From Climacteris rufus (Eukaryota; Chordata; Aves; Passeriformes; Climacteridae), in NCBI GenBank assembly GCA_013398175.1, contig VZRZ01000460.1:541951-605950 (forward strand): a stretch of DNA of 64,000 nucleotides, given 5' to 3'. Both the position numbers and the translations under genes were made by a program. The notes under the pieces are model-generated. The model did no database searches. It was not told where the DNA came from and saw only the letters and a list, made by a program, of their open reading frames with translations. Of the stretch, positions 1 to 11,043 are shown piece by piece; position 1 is the stretch's first letter, and every line of letters starts with the position of its first letter.

Positions 1-462
1 AATAATTTCAGTGAAGTGTAAGACCCCCTGCAGGGATTACAATGAGACACATATGTCTGATATAAAACTCACTCCTGTATGCGGAGAGCAATGAAGAGGA
101 GGTTTATCTGCTTTCAGATGCTACTGAATTAGAAGCCATAGGACTCTGTAGGAAGATGAGAAAACAATTCTGTCACATACATAGATAGTAAACTCTTCAG
201 GTAATATTCAAGTCACAAAACTGGGATGAAGATCTGCATTTTAAACACCCCAAAGCTTCACTATGTAGACAGAAAACACTTATGGAGATTCAGAATTCAG
301 TTCAGACTTTTCAAACTCAACCAAGAATCTAGCTTTCTCTAAGATTTGTGAAGTACAGAGGACCCTACTGATGACAAATGCCATACACCAGTAAATGTAC
401 GTTGATGTTGATACTAACCTTGTCCAGCGTTTGTCATCAGAATGATTAGACCATTCTCTTTT
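1..462. other. non-coding, no recognised feature
   Basis: AT-rich single-copy-looking sequence up to the tail of the first CR1. Open frames are short and interrupted on both strands. I recognise no repeat or exon here. Confidence 0.6.
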
Positions 463-2199
463 CATAGAAACATAGAATGGCTAGAGTTGGAAACGACCTT
501 AAAAATCATCTTGTTCCAATCTCCCTACTGCAGGCAGGATCTTCAACTAGACTAGAGTCCCATCCAGCTTGGCCTTGAAAACTTCCAGAAATGAGGATGC
601 GTGACCTCTCTGGGCAACCTGTCCCAGTGCTTCACCACCCTCACAGTAAAGAATTTTTTCCTAATATCTAATCTATACCTGCTCTCTTTCAATTTGAAGC
701 CATTCCCCCTTGTCCTGTCACTACATGCTCTTGTAAAGAGCATATCCATCTTTCTTGTAGGCTCCCATCAGGTACTGGAAGGCAGCAATTAGGTGACCCC
801 AAAGCCTTTTCCAGGCTGAACAATCCAAATTCTCTCAGCCTTTCTTCATAGGAGAGGTGCTCCATCCCCTCTGGTCATTTTTGTGGCCTTTCTCTGGACT
901 CACTCCAACAGGTCCATATCCTTCCTGCGCTGGGGACCCCAAAGCTGGATGCAGTGTTCCAGGCGGGGTCTCACGAGAGCAGAGCAGAGCAGAGCAGAGC
1001 AGAGCAGAGCAGAGCAGAGGGGCAGAATCCCCTCCCTTGCCCTGCTGGCCACACTGCTTTGGATGCAGCCCAGGACACAAATGGCCTTCTGGGCTGTGAG
1101 TGCACATTGCTGGGTCATGTCCAGCCTCTCACCCACCAGCACCCACACCAGTCCTTGTCGGTAGGGCTGCTCTCCATCTGTTCATCCACAGCCTGCGTTG
1201 AAATCCTTGGTTTCCCCAAGCCAGGTCCAGCACCCTGCACTTGGTTTGTTAAACCTCATGAGATTTCCATGGGCCCAGTTCTCGAGCTTGTCCAGGTTCC
1301 TCTGGATGGCATCCTGTTCTTCAGGTGTGGCAACAGCACCACTCAGCTTGGTGTCATCTGCACTTTTGCTGAGGGTAAATTGATCCCTTTGTCTATGTCA
1401 TTACTGGAGATATTAAATAACACTAGTCCCAATATGGACCTCTCAGGGTCTTGTCACTGATGTCCCTCATGGCTCTGAACCATTGACAGCTACTGTCTAC
1501 ATGTCCTGTCTAGCTGCTTGCTTATCCATATAACAGTCCACCCATCAAATTTTTCTCTCTACAGTTAAGAGAGGGATGTTGTGGAAGACCCTATCAAAGG
1601 CTTGACAGAAGTCCAGATACGACATCTTCCCTTATCCACTGATGTAGTCACTTCATCATAGAAGGGCACTGAGTTGCTCAGGCAGGACTTGCCCTTGTTT
1701 AAACTATGTCAGCTGTCTCAGATCACTTTCCTGTCCTCCATGTGTCTTAGCACAGCTTCTGGGAGGATCCATTCCCTGATCTTCCCAGTCACAGAAGGGG
1801 AGACTGACAGGTTGTAAGTTCTCAGGGTCCTCCTTTCTACCCTTTATAGAGATGGGTTCAGTGTTTCCCTTTTTTCGAATCCCCTTGGACTTCACCCGAA
1901 TGTCATTACCCTTTAAATATTGTGGAGAGTGGCTTGGTAACTACATCAGTACATTCCCTCAGGACTCTGGGTTGAATCTCATCAGGTCCCATGGACTTAC
2001 ATACATTCATGTTTCTCAGATGACCACACACCTGATCTTTACTTACAGTGGGAGGGACTTTGCTGTCCCAGTCCCCGTTCTGCTATTCATCTACTTGAGA
2101 GGTATGGGAAGAGAGATTGCCATTGAGGATTGAGGCAAAAAGCTTGTTGAATACCTCAGCCTCCTCCTCATGTGTTTTTACAAATTTAGAAGCGTTGTT
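463..2199 (-). mobile_element. CR1 LINE fragment, antisense, 5'-truncated
   Basis: The element begins on the plus strand with the reverse complement of the CR1 3' tail (catagaaacatagaat). Read on the minus strand it carries degenerate ORF2 (reverse transcriptase) sequence. Near 1338-1375 a decayed catalytic motif reads SADDTKLSG instead of FADDTKLSG. At about 552-749 the ORF2 C-terminal region contains TSDRTRGNG-like and RVVKHWDRLPREV-like segments. Upstream RT sequence with GPDE and LDFCQAFD-type motifs lies near 1570-2000. Stops and frameshifts break every frame, so it cannot encode a working protein. The 5' end fades at about 2160-2199, next to the LTR that follows. The plus-strand frames inside it, including a 168-residue one at 954-1460, are shadows. 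Confidence 0.9.
976..1020. repeat. (AGAGC)n pentanucleotide tract inside CR1
   Basis: Eight perfect AGAGC units are followed by one AGAGG, in the part of CR1 ORF2 that normally encodes LCSALVRPHLE. The matching place in the other two CR1 copies (near 40540 and 46257) has only two to three units, so the tract grew from the CR1 sequence itself. Confidence 0.9.
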
Positions 2200-2203
2200 G
2201 TGC

Positions 2204-3304
2204 TGCATATGAAATGGTAACAGTAATCTGAGCTATACATGCAGCCACTGCTTTAAAGTAATTAACAACCTGAGCTGAACATACCAATATAAAAGGGTCA
2301 GAGAGTAAATGCAGACAAATCATTAAGTTCTCTGGAAAATACCAGTGATGCATGTGAATTTGAAGCAAATGTTCATATTGGGTTTGTGTGGCCTATGACA
2401 CAAAAATCAGCTGAAAAACAGGACTGAGAATATGTGAAAGAAACAGCCTTGCGGAAAATGAGGTCAGTGCAGAAGGAGGGGGAGGACATGCTCCACATGC
2501 CAAAGCTGAGATTCCCCTGCAGCCCGTGGTGCAGATCATGGTGACACAGCTGTGCCCCTGTAGCCCATTTAGATCTATGGGGGATCAGAGATCCACCTGC
2601 AGTCCATAATGACCCAGTGTCAGAGCAGCTGGATGCCTGGAGAGGTTGTGACCCTGTGAAGAGAGGAGCCTGCACTGGTGCAGGTTCCAGGAAGGACCTG
2701 TGGCTCCAAGAAGAGAGGAGCCCACACTAGACCAAGTTTGCTGGCAGGACTTGTGAATTCTTGGAGGACCCACAGTGGAGCAGTCTGTTCCTGAAGGACT
2801 GCATCCTGTGGAAGGGACCCACACTGAAACAGTTCATGAAGCTTGTGGAAGGACTCACACTGGAGAAGTTAATGGGGGACTGTGTGCTCTGGGAGGGATC
2901 CCATGCTGTAGAAGGGTAAGAGTGTGAGGATTCCTTCTCCTGAGGAGAAGGGAGTGGCAGAGACAACATGTGATGAACTGACCACAGCCTCCAATCCCCA
3001 TCCCCCTGAGGCAGAGAATTTGGAAGTCACCTTGAGTCCAGGAAGAAGAGAGGGAGTGAGGGACGGTGTTTTAAGATTTGGTTATATTTCTTATTATCCA
3101 ATTCTAATTTGATTGATAATAAACTTATTTCCCCATGTTGAGTAAATTTTTCCTGTGACAGTAATTGGTGAGTGATGTCTTCCTGTCCTCATCTGGACGC
3201 AAGAGCCGTTTGTTGTATTTTCTCCTCCCTGTGCAGCTCAGGACGGGTAGTGACAGAGTCACTCTGGTGGGCACCTTTTGTCCAGCCAAGGTCAACCTAC
3301 CACA
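2204..3304 (+). mobile_element. solo LTR (copy A), avian ERV LTR with internal ~48-bp repeats
   Basis: From about 2422 to 3304 it matches the LTRs at 21818-23175 (reverse) and 56094-57695: a GAGAATATGTGA block, several GCTGGAGCAG-type units, a GTTTTAAGATTTGGTTATATTTC block, an AATAAA poly(A) signal at 3118-3123 and a CCTGTGACAGTAATTGG block. It ends in CTACCACA. The first ~220 bp differ from the other two copies and contain a TATAAAAGG box at 2288-2296. A 4-bp direct repeat, GTGC, flanks 2204-3304, which is weak support for the boundaries. The 3' half is secure; the 5' edge could be a different fragment. Confidence 0.75.
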
Positions 3305-3308
3305 GTGC

Positions 3309-6300
3309 TCGATGCAGTGTAACAGTTTTCTGTAGCCATCTGCCTGTCTCACTTCTCTGAAAAACCCCCACTATTTAAAGGAATATTTTTGACTGGGATG
3401 GCCTCATCTGACATAGTTGCTATCTGGTTCCCTCTATTAAAGATGATGAGATTAGATCATGCTTTTTTGTACATTTGCAGATGGCTCCAGCCTAAAATGC
3501 CTGGGAACGTTCTGTAATTATTTTAGCTGTTCTGTGCAGGTGTTCTCTGCTTAGACAAGAACTACACTTTTAAAGGACACCTGACAAGAACATAAGACTG
3601 ACTCCTGTGTCATGTAGAGGTTCACATAATCTAGTGCTTTGCAGACACTGACGGAAGCAGACTCTGACATGAACTTGAGAGATTTCTGAACAATTTCTCT
3701 TATACTGGCAATTTTTGCCAGATTTCCCAATGTGAAAGTAAGTGCCTTAGACAACAGGGCTTTTTGACCCTGCCACTGGAATGTGTAACTACTTGAAAAC
3801 CTGTATCTAACCAGAGTGGCAAAATAAGAGAAGGTGGCTATAACCAAGTTATATTTTAACCAGTTACAGCTTAAAATTTAGTATTAATCAGTCCTATTCA
3901 TGCTATGATTTTTTATGCCTGACCTGGTTGACTGAAGGTATGGGAAACCCTAAATAGCTGGGTTATACGCTAGTGGCATACTGGAATTTATAGCTTTCTG
4001 GGCTGAGAGTAGTTCACACTGCGCTGCTCACTGAGCCTTCCTACCTGTTTTTGTTTGACTTGAGCCCAACTGCAAAGTCCCAAATTCTCTTGCATCAAAC
4101 ATCACTGTTGGTCCGTGGTTGTTGTACTGCTGCCGTCTCCACAAATAGCAAATTACTTCCTGCGGGAGCATCTGCTCCTTCTCTCTGCTGGCCAGGATGA
4201 GGGCAGGAGACTGTGCTGTAGCCATACATGAGCCATACATAAGGAGGAAGGCATTTGATGAGAATGGTCATTCCCTGTATGGTAGATTCCTCAGAGTCTA
4301 CTGCCTTCTGGTGTAACATCATATCCAAAAGAGGAGTGCAATCAAAGCCTTACAGATTTTGCAAATCCTAAAGAAATAAACCAAACTAAGCCCACCTATT
4401 TACTTATTTTTTCATGGTTATCATGACTAAATTCTTTGTTGGCATGTCTCTCTGCAATACATACAATGACAGTCTGCTTGTTCCCACTTGTATTATGTGG
4501 GTTCTGACAACTATTTAATTCTCTAGAGTTTACTGGAAAACCATGAAGTATATTATTACTTCCTAAGGTTGAAATATTTATTATCCTAGCTTGCTGGCCA
4601 GATTAGAAAAAGGAAAATCTGAGTATGAATGAACAACTGATTGCATGCTTCTGGAAGCAGAAAAAGTAAAAGCAGGAGTAGAAAGAAATCCATGAATTTT
4701 ACTTTATGTACATATACTCAGGTTGGGAGCAGAGTAAGAGAAAACATTTTTTAAGACTCACATATTGCACCCATCATTTCCAAGACTGATTCTTCACCTC
4801 TTGGTTCCCTGCACAGTAATGTTTCGTGACATGACTTGAATTCATAATAAAATCAATTGTACCACTCAGAAGATCTGACTCAGTTCATAAGCCCATATGC
4901 ATTTTGGAGAATTCAGGCTACTAAAAATTATCCCAGTTTCTGCCTTCTACTGGAGAGCTGTATGCTGATGTGTCACCCTTAAGGGCATTTTATACCCTTG
5001 TCCTTTGTTCCTGTTTCCCTCTTTCCAGGGCTGATAGGCTGGGGTGGTTGAAAAACCAGCTTGTTATTCAGATGTGGTACAATAGGGACTCTAGCGTACA
5101 TTGCACCAAACCTGCATACCTGGTATTGCCTTAGTTCTTGCCCAAGAACTGCCTGACAGATGTGGAGTCAAGCACATGGCTCTGCATTTCTAAATTAGTG
5201 ACAAAGGTCCCTGATGAATTTCAGTCTGACCTGAAATCTTGAGAGCAACCATATGGCTGCCCTCCACAGTCGAGGTTACTCCCTTTGGATTCAGTTGACT
5301 CTTCAGATTTGAGTAGTCCAATTAAATCTGCCCACTTCTCCACACAGATAATTATCAGCCTTTCTATTACTCATGTTACTGCACAACATCCTCTCTCGAT
5401 GACTTTATTCATTTCAGACAGGGACAGCAGGTGCCAGATGGCAAACTGATGCTGTGTGATACTTGGTATTTCTATCACTTGGTGCTTAGAGTTTCACCTT
5501 GCTCCTCTGCATTAGCCTGATGGGGATGATTGCTTTGGTTTGCTTTAATAAGCACTGGAGCATGGGAAGTGATAGTGTGTCATTGATTTGGAGGAGCAGT
5601 TTAAAGGCAATGAACATTGTTACCTTCTATAGAAAAAGGGACTGGCTGTAGCCTCTTAAGAGTTGCAAGGAAAAGAACAGCTTTCAATTTCAACAAGTAT
5701 ATTAAGTGCTCCTTAGGTTAGGCTGCAATTTAGTAAAGCAACCCTGACTCCAGGTTCAATTATAAAGGCCACATTTTTCCTTAGGAGGAAGTTCAACACA
5801 AATAGGCGGCATTCACTGCTTGCTGATGGTAGTAGCGACTGTATGGGAAGCTGCAGTGGCCACTAGAAGGTGCATTTTGCATTTATTTTAAGCATGCTTT
5901 GCAACCAAAGATAATGGGTGGGGGTAGGTCTGTTTTCCTTCTGAAACTGTAAATTACATGAATAAAAAGAAAAAGAAAGAAATTGAAACATGAATAGACA
6001 AAGACTTTGTTTATTTATTGCCAGGAGAGACCCATTAGGATTCAGCACTGTGTTTCCATGGCATCCCAGAGGCATAAACAGAAAATACAGGCTAATGCAT
6101 TCAGTTAGACAGAGATTTTAAAGTCTAATGCACAATCTAAATATATATCACATATGCCCACTATTTATTTATCTATTCTATATACTGCAGTGAGATGGAG
6201 AAGTCACTATTCTACGGCTCTAGTCCATTTACATATGTATCTCCTGGAGATGTCCACTACTTGTGGGGGGTATATGCATGTAGTGTTAGTTGTTTGCCTT

Positions 6301-9300
6301 TCAGATTCCTCTCATTTCTCTCCACACCGTTCTTGACTTTGTTACTATTCTCGTATCTGTAAGTATCTCTGTAGTATTTCTGGTTAGGAAGCCCAAAGCA
6401 AGTTCAAAGATCCATCCCTTCAGAACTGGATCCTGCTTAATCCATTCTTCTGCTGGGTTAAACATCCCTGCCTGTTTGTTGAGTGTTTCAGTATATGACT
6501 ACAAATGCCAAGGCTTGTGCAATTTCTCCCTTCTTGGTTTAAAAACACCTTTTCCAAAACCGAACTATATGTCTTAGCAAGATTGTTCTTTCTCCTCGCA
6601 ACTCATCGTTTAACTTCAGTACATAACAATTATAAAAGCTGATCTCACAACCAAAATGTTGTAAATAGTGTGGAGCTAACAGCACCTCCCCTTCCATCAG
6701 ATTTCCACATGCTTATGTGGGTATGAGAAGAGATTCTTTGTATTGCTGCAAGTGGGCTGGGAAGGTATGATAGAGTGAAAGATTACCTTGGAGGGAGCAT
6801 TTTAGGCCATCTTTCCTGTGCAAGGCCTTCTCGTTTGTGAAACTGCCTCCCAAAGGATGTGGTGTAGGCCCATTTGCTGCTTGAGTAATTTTAAATGCTA
6901 CTAGAGGGAGTACTGTAGAATGCCACATAACGCAGTCTCTGGATTTGTCTGTTGCACAGAAATGCTTTTCAATGGGGCTTTTCATTTGAGTAAATGTCTT
7001 GGTTCATATCAATTAGCTGCAACTATTTAGAGATTCTGTGGGTTTTGGTAAATATTTTTCAATGAAAAGGGGTTTGCTAATGTCAGAAATGTAGCAACAA
7101 AACATCTTTTCATGCCATTGTTTCACTCCTTGTAAAATTTTGCTGTTACTGCACAGAAAGCAGTGGCATAGATGATATGCAGGTTGCATGAAAGGTCAAG
7201 GCATAGTCTATAAGTAAGCTGCCATCTAAACATCATTTGTCCATGTCAATAAATCCCCTTACCTCTTGGTGTTAAAGTGGTCTGCTATACTGGGCTATCA
7301 GATCTGACACTGTGGGAAATTCAGACACACTACAAATGCCCAGTCAGCTCAGGGCTTTCTTCCTTCTCTGAGCCTAAAGACCTTGGGTCCTCAGCACTGA
7401 GATCAGCCGTATCTCTGAGAGTTTGGTGTGATCCATATGTGTCAGGTGATCTGATGGGAGAATGGAAAGTTTTCTGGTGGAATTCTGCCTATCTTTTGGT
7501 AAGAGTTTGCAAATTCTTACATAAGAAGCAGCTTTGAATGAAAAGTCATTGTGTTAGAAATATCTCAACCACTGTTAATTCTAATTTTTAATGTCACGCT
7601 CTTAAGCACTGATCTACTGTGCTGTGTTGAAGTGGCAGAAGAGGAGCTAGGGCTATTTTGTGTACAGTTACTTATTATTTCTGTTGAAAAAGGCAATTTA
7701 GGTTCCTTGTGAAAATATAGCTGGGGAATGAGTGAAACAACCCAGGCTACTTTTCTAGGTAGCCTCTTTCTCATGAGATCAATGCATTCGAGATGGGCAA
7801 TGGAACAGAAAAAGGAAAATGATTATACAAAGGAGAACAAAAAGATGTAGATGGTCGTGGAGACTGTTCTTGTAGTCCAAAGGACTTATGTTTAAATACC
7901 TGGTAAAGAAACATAGAGGTACATTTATAATTTTTTATTAGTGTTCTTTTCTTATATTAGAGAACAAAAGGAATAAACTCAAGGGAAGAGTAAGGGAAAA
8001 ATTTAGAAAAGGGCAAGTGAAGGTGTAGGAGGGAACATAAATGAATGAAGAGCAGTGTTTTATAAGAAGGTATTCTGTAAAAGTGGTGAAGAGGAGCTGA
8101 AATAAGTAAAAATCATCCATACTCTCAAAGAGATCTTGCAATTCTTCACCACTTTTTATGTTTGCATACAATAGTTTCATAATAGAAACTCCTTGACCAG
8201 AGCTGATCTGACTTGAAAATATTTTATTTAAACAAAATTTCTTATACATAAGTGATGAATTGTTATAAACAATTAAATAAGCATTTAATTTGATATATTA
8301 TTTATTCTAATAGAAAAGTAGTTCTTTAGGGTTCTTTAGACTGTTTTGTCCTTCTAATAGATAGAACCTCAGAAGAAAACATTTCAACATAAAGCATAGA
8401 TATCTCCTTCTGCAGCAGAATGTTACACAGAAAAGTATGCTTGATAATTGTTAGAATCCAGTTTATAATCCAGACTGACCTTATGATTTGTATTGTAAGG
8501 TGCAAACTGTCTCCTTCTTAAGCTAACAGGATTTTGGTTTGTTCATCTCTTGCATAATCTACTGCTGGATCAAGTGTTGTCTCATAAACATCCAAGACAA
8601 TTCTGCTGAAATCAATTCCATCTGAGTAACTTGTGTTGCAAGGTTAAAGTTACACGGTAAAAATAGCACTAAAAGTGATCTTGTACAATGACTTACACTG
8701 AGATTTGTAACTGCAACCTAAAACTGAGTTTAGTATTCTGTTTCTGGACAGAGTTGTCAAAGACAGCTCAGGATAGAAGGCAGGAGCTTAAAACTAAACC
8801 TATTGAGTTTTTGTGCAAAAGAAATGGAAGAGCTTCAAAAACAAGTTTCAGAGGAGTAGCCAAATTGCATCAGTATTTCCCTTTGGGCTCTCTGAATTCT
8901 GGAAAGGCTACGTACTGCACTGCTGAGAGGTGAATACTCTCACATGATCAACAGGGATGTTTTCTGTTTCCAAGTTTATTGCCAAGGCTCTGGAATTAGG
9001 AGATGCTAACTTAAGCTAACTGCTAACACAGCTACTGTTGCTGCTACTAAAATTACAGAGAATGAAAGTATTATCACTTTGCCATGGATTTAATATTTGG
9101 GAATGAAATAAGACCTGGAAGAGCTTCTCTGCATGGACAGAGGGAGAAATATCTGGGTCTGAAGAACAAATTTAGGTGGGATATGAGAATGACACTAAAC
9201 CCAAGTTAAGTGAGTAGAGGGCTTGGACAGGAGATTGCTGGGTTTGAATGGGCTACTGCTAGAGGCCACAAATCTTGTCTGTCTTTTGCTTCAAAAGAAA

Positions 9301-10302
9301 AATTCTGGCAGTGAGAAACTGGTTCTCCAGGTATAACCCCAGCATGCCCATCTCTAAGGGTGCTGACCACCTCTTCTCACTCCTTGGCCCACCCACTGCT
9401 GTCTGAATACAAAAATCTGGCTCATAATACCTCAGATAAGACATCTGATTTGGCTGACAATTTTGAGCTTTGCGTTTGTGGGAATTACTTGGTGTAAACT
9501 GTGTGAACCTTTGAACTGGGTCTGGCTGCAGTATTCCAATTATTTTTTTGATTCTAAAATATTAGAGCAATTGAGAAGTTCATTTTAATGTTGGTATGCA
9601 AAAGTGAAAAAGATGGTAACCCTATGGCTTTATTTCTAGCTTCAAATATGTTGGTCCAGGTCTCATTAAAAATTAGCTAGACATTTACATTTAAGGCAAT
9701 ATTTTTAATTCATTCAAAGTGGAAGTCACAATTTAAGCACTCTGGAATAAAATCAAGATATGAACATATCACACATTTGTGATACAAAGCGATACTTTTT
9801 CCTTTATATTTATGACTTTCTTGAAATGAATGGGCAACGGAGAAGCAGATCAAAAGGTTTTATCTCTTTATACTGTCTTAATTGTGATGACTATGACATT
9901 TTCACTGTCTTTCAAAGAGAAATGAACCATTACTACCACCTGCCTATTAAAACAGGCTTACAATGTACGTTATTCTTTCAAATTATATGTTATGCACTGC
10001 TGAACACTTAAATACTCAACTACTAATACACAATAACAGAAATTTGTGAGTTTTAAACTTCAACTTTTTTTCTTAAGAGATCACTTTATGTCACTTCTTG
10101 CTACAAAACATAACATTAAAATTTACTCCCCAGATCAGATGTTTAGAACAGATAAATCAAGGACAATTATCAATATATTTAGATTAAAGAGGATATGAGA
10201 TTATCCAAGAATCTATATTATATCCTGTTTTTGTATTTCTCTCATATTCATGTACAAGACCAGAAAGAGATATGAATGGGTGCTGCTTTTCTGACTTTTC
10301 AG
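3309..10302. other. 7 kb of non-coding DNA without recognised elements
   Basis: AT-rich sequence with stop codons in all frames. No LINE tail, LTR, tandem repeat or convincing exon was recognised. The longest open frames (about 100 codons, such as 7938-8249 on the minus strand) have no recognisable domain and run through low-complexity AT-rich DNA. It could be intron or intergenic. Confidence 0.55.
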
Positions 10303-10745
10303 GTTCATATTAGTTTTGGTTGGAATAGTGTTAAGTTTCTTCACAAAAGTTAATGTGGATCTATGTTTTAGATTTGGAAACAGTGTTGATAACTTGGGAA
10401 CATTTTCATTACTGCTGAGCAGTGTTTATGCAGCATGAATGCCTCTTCTGCTTCTCACTCCACCAGCGAGTGGGTTGGGGGTGCACCAGTTGTTTGAAAG
10501 TGACACAGCTGGGACAGCTGACCCCAACTGACCAAAGAGATATTCCATATACCATGTGATGCCATGCTCAGCATGCTTAGCAGATAAAACTGAGGGGTGG
10601 AGGATGGCAAGGACTGCTGCTTGTCAGGGACAGGGTGAACATGGGTCTGTAGGTGGTGAGCAATTATTTTCTCTTGCATAATTTGTTTTTCCAGGTTTTG
10701 TTTAGTTCCCCTCTCTTTCCCCTTCCCTGGGGTTAAACTACAACA
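10303..10745 (+). mobile_element. degraded ERVL-like LTR, sense
   Basis: It shows a diverged but collinear avian LTR layout. A GTTTTGGTTGGAATAG start region is followed by TTTTAGATTTGG, CTGAGCAGTG, the CCACCAGCGAGTGGG and CCCCAACTGACCAAAG blocks, GATATTCCATA and a GATAAAAC remnant of the TATA box. The end is GGGGTTAAACTACAACA. The 5' third resembles the reverse complement of the outer LTR at 48928-50213. No TSD was found and the left edge is approximate. The 128-codon minus-strand frame across it is a shadow. Confidence 0.7.
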
Positions 10746-10911
10746 GCAACCTATGTGTGGCATCTCATTGCTCGGTCCTTTGTAGAGTGAACGAGCTGTC
10801 TCCCTATAGGACATTATAATGACTCTCAGCATGAGCAACAAAGATTAGATTTCACCAGGTTTTCCTCTGTCCACTTACAGGGGTTATACTGTCATTTATA
10901 TACTATCATGC

Positions 10912-11043
10912 ATCATATAATCACAGAATATGCTGAGTTGGAAGGGACCTACAAGGATCATTGATTCCAACTCTTAGCCCTGCACAGAACAACCCCACGT
11001 GCCTGAGAGCATTGTCCAAGTGATTCTTGGACTATGTCAGGCT
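10912..11043 (-). mobile_element. CR1 3' tail fragment, antisense
   Basis: Begins with ATCACAGAATATGCTGAGTTGGAAGGG-like sequence, the reverse complement of the CR1 3' end, and continues through the conserved GAGAGCATTGTCCAAG block. It stops after ~130 bp, so this is a heavily 5'-truncated insertion of the same subfamily as the one at 27711. Confidence 0.85.

Noticed and set aside
954..1460. 168-codon plus-strand frame
   Set aside because: It is an antisense shadow of the CR1 at 463-2199, lengthened by the AGAGC repeat.
7938..8249. 103-codon minus-strand frame with a hydrophobic end
   Set aside because: The hydrophobic run comes from AT-rich sequence, and there is no start context, homology or neighbouring exon signal.
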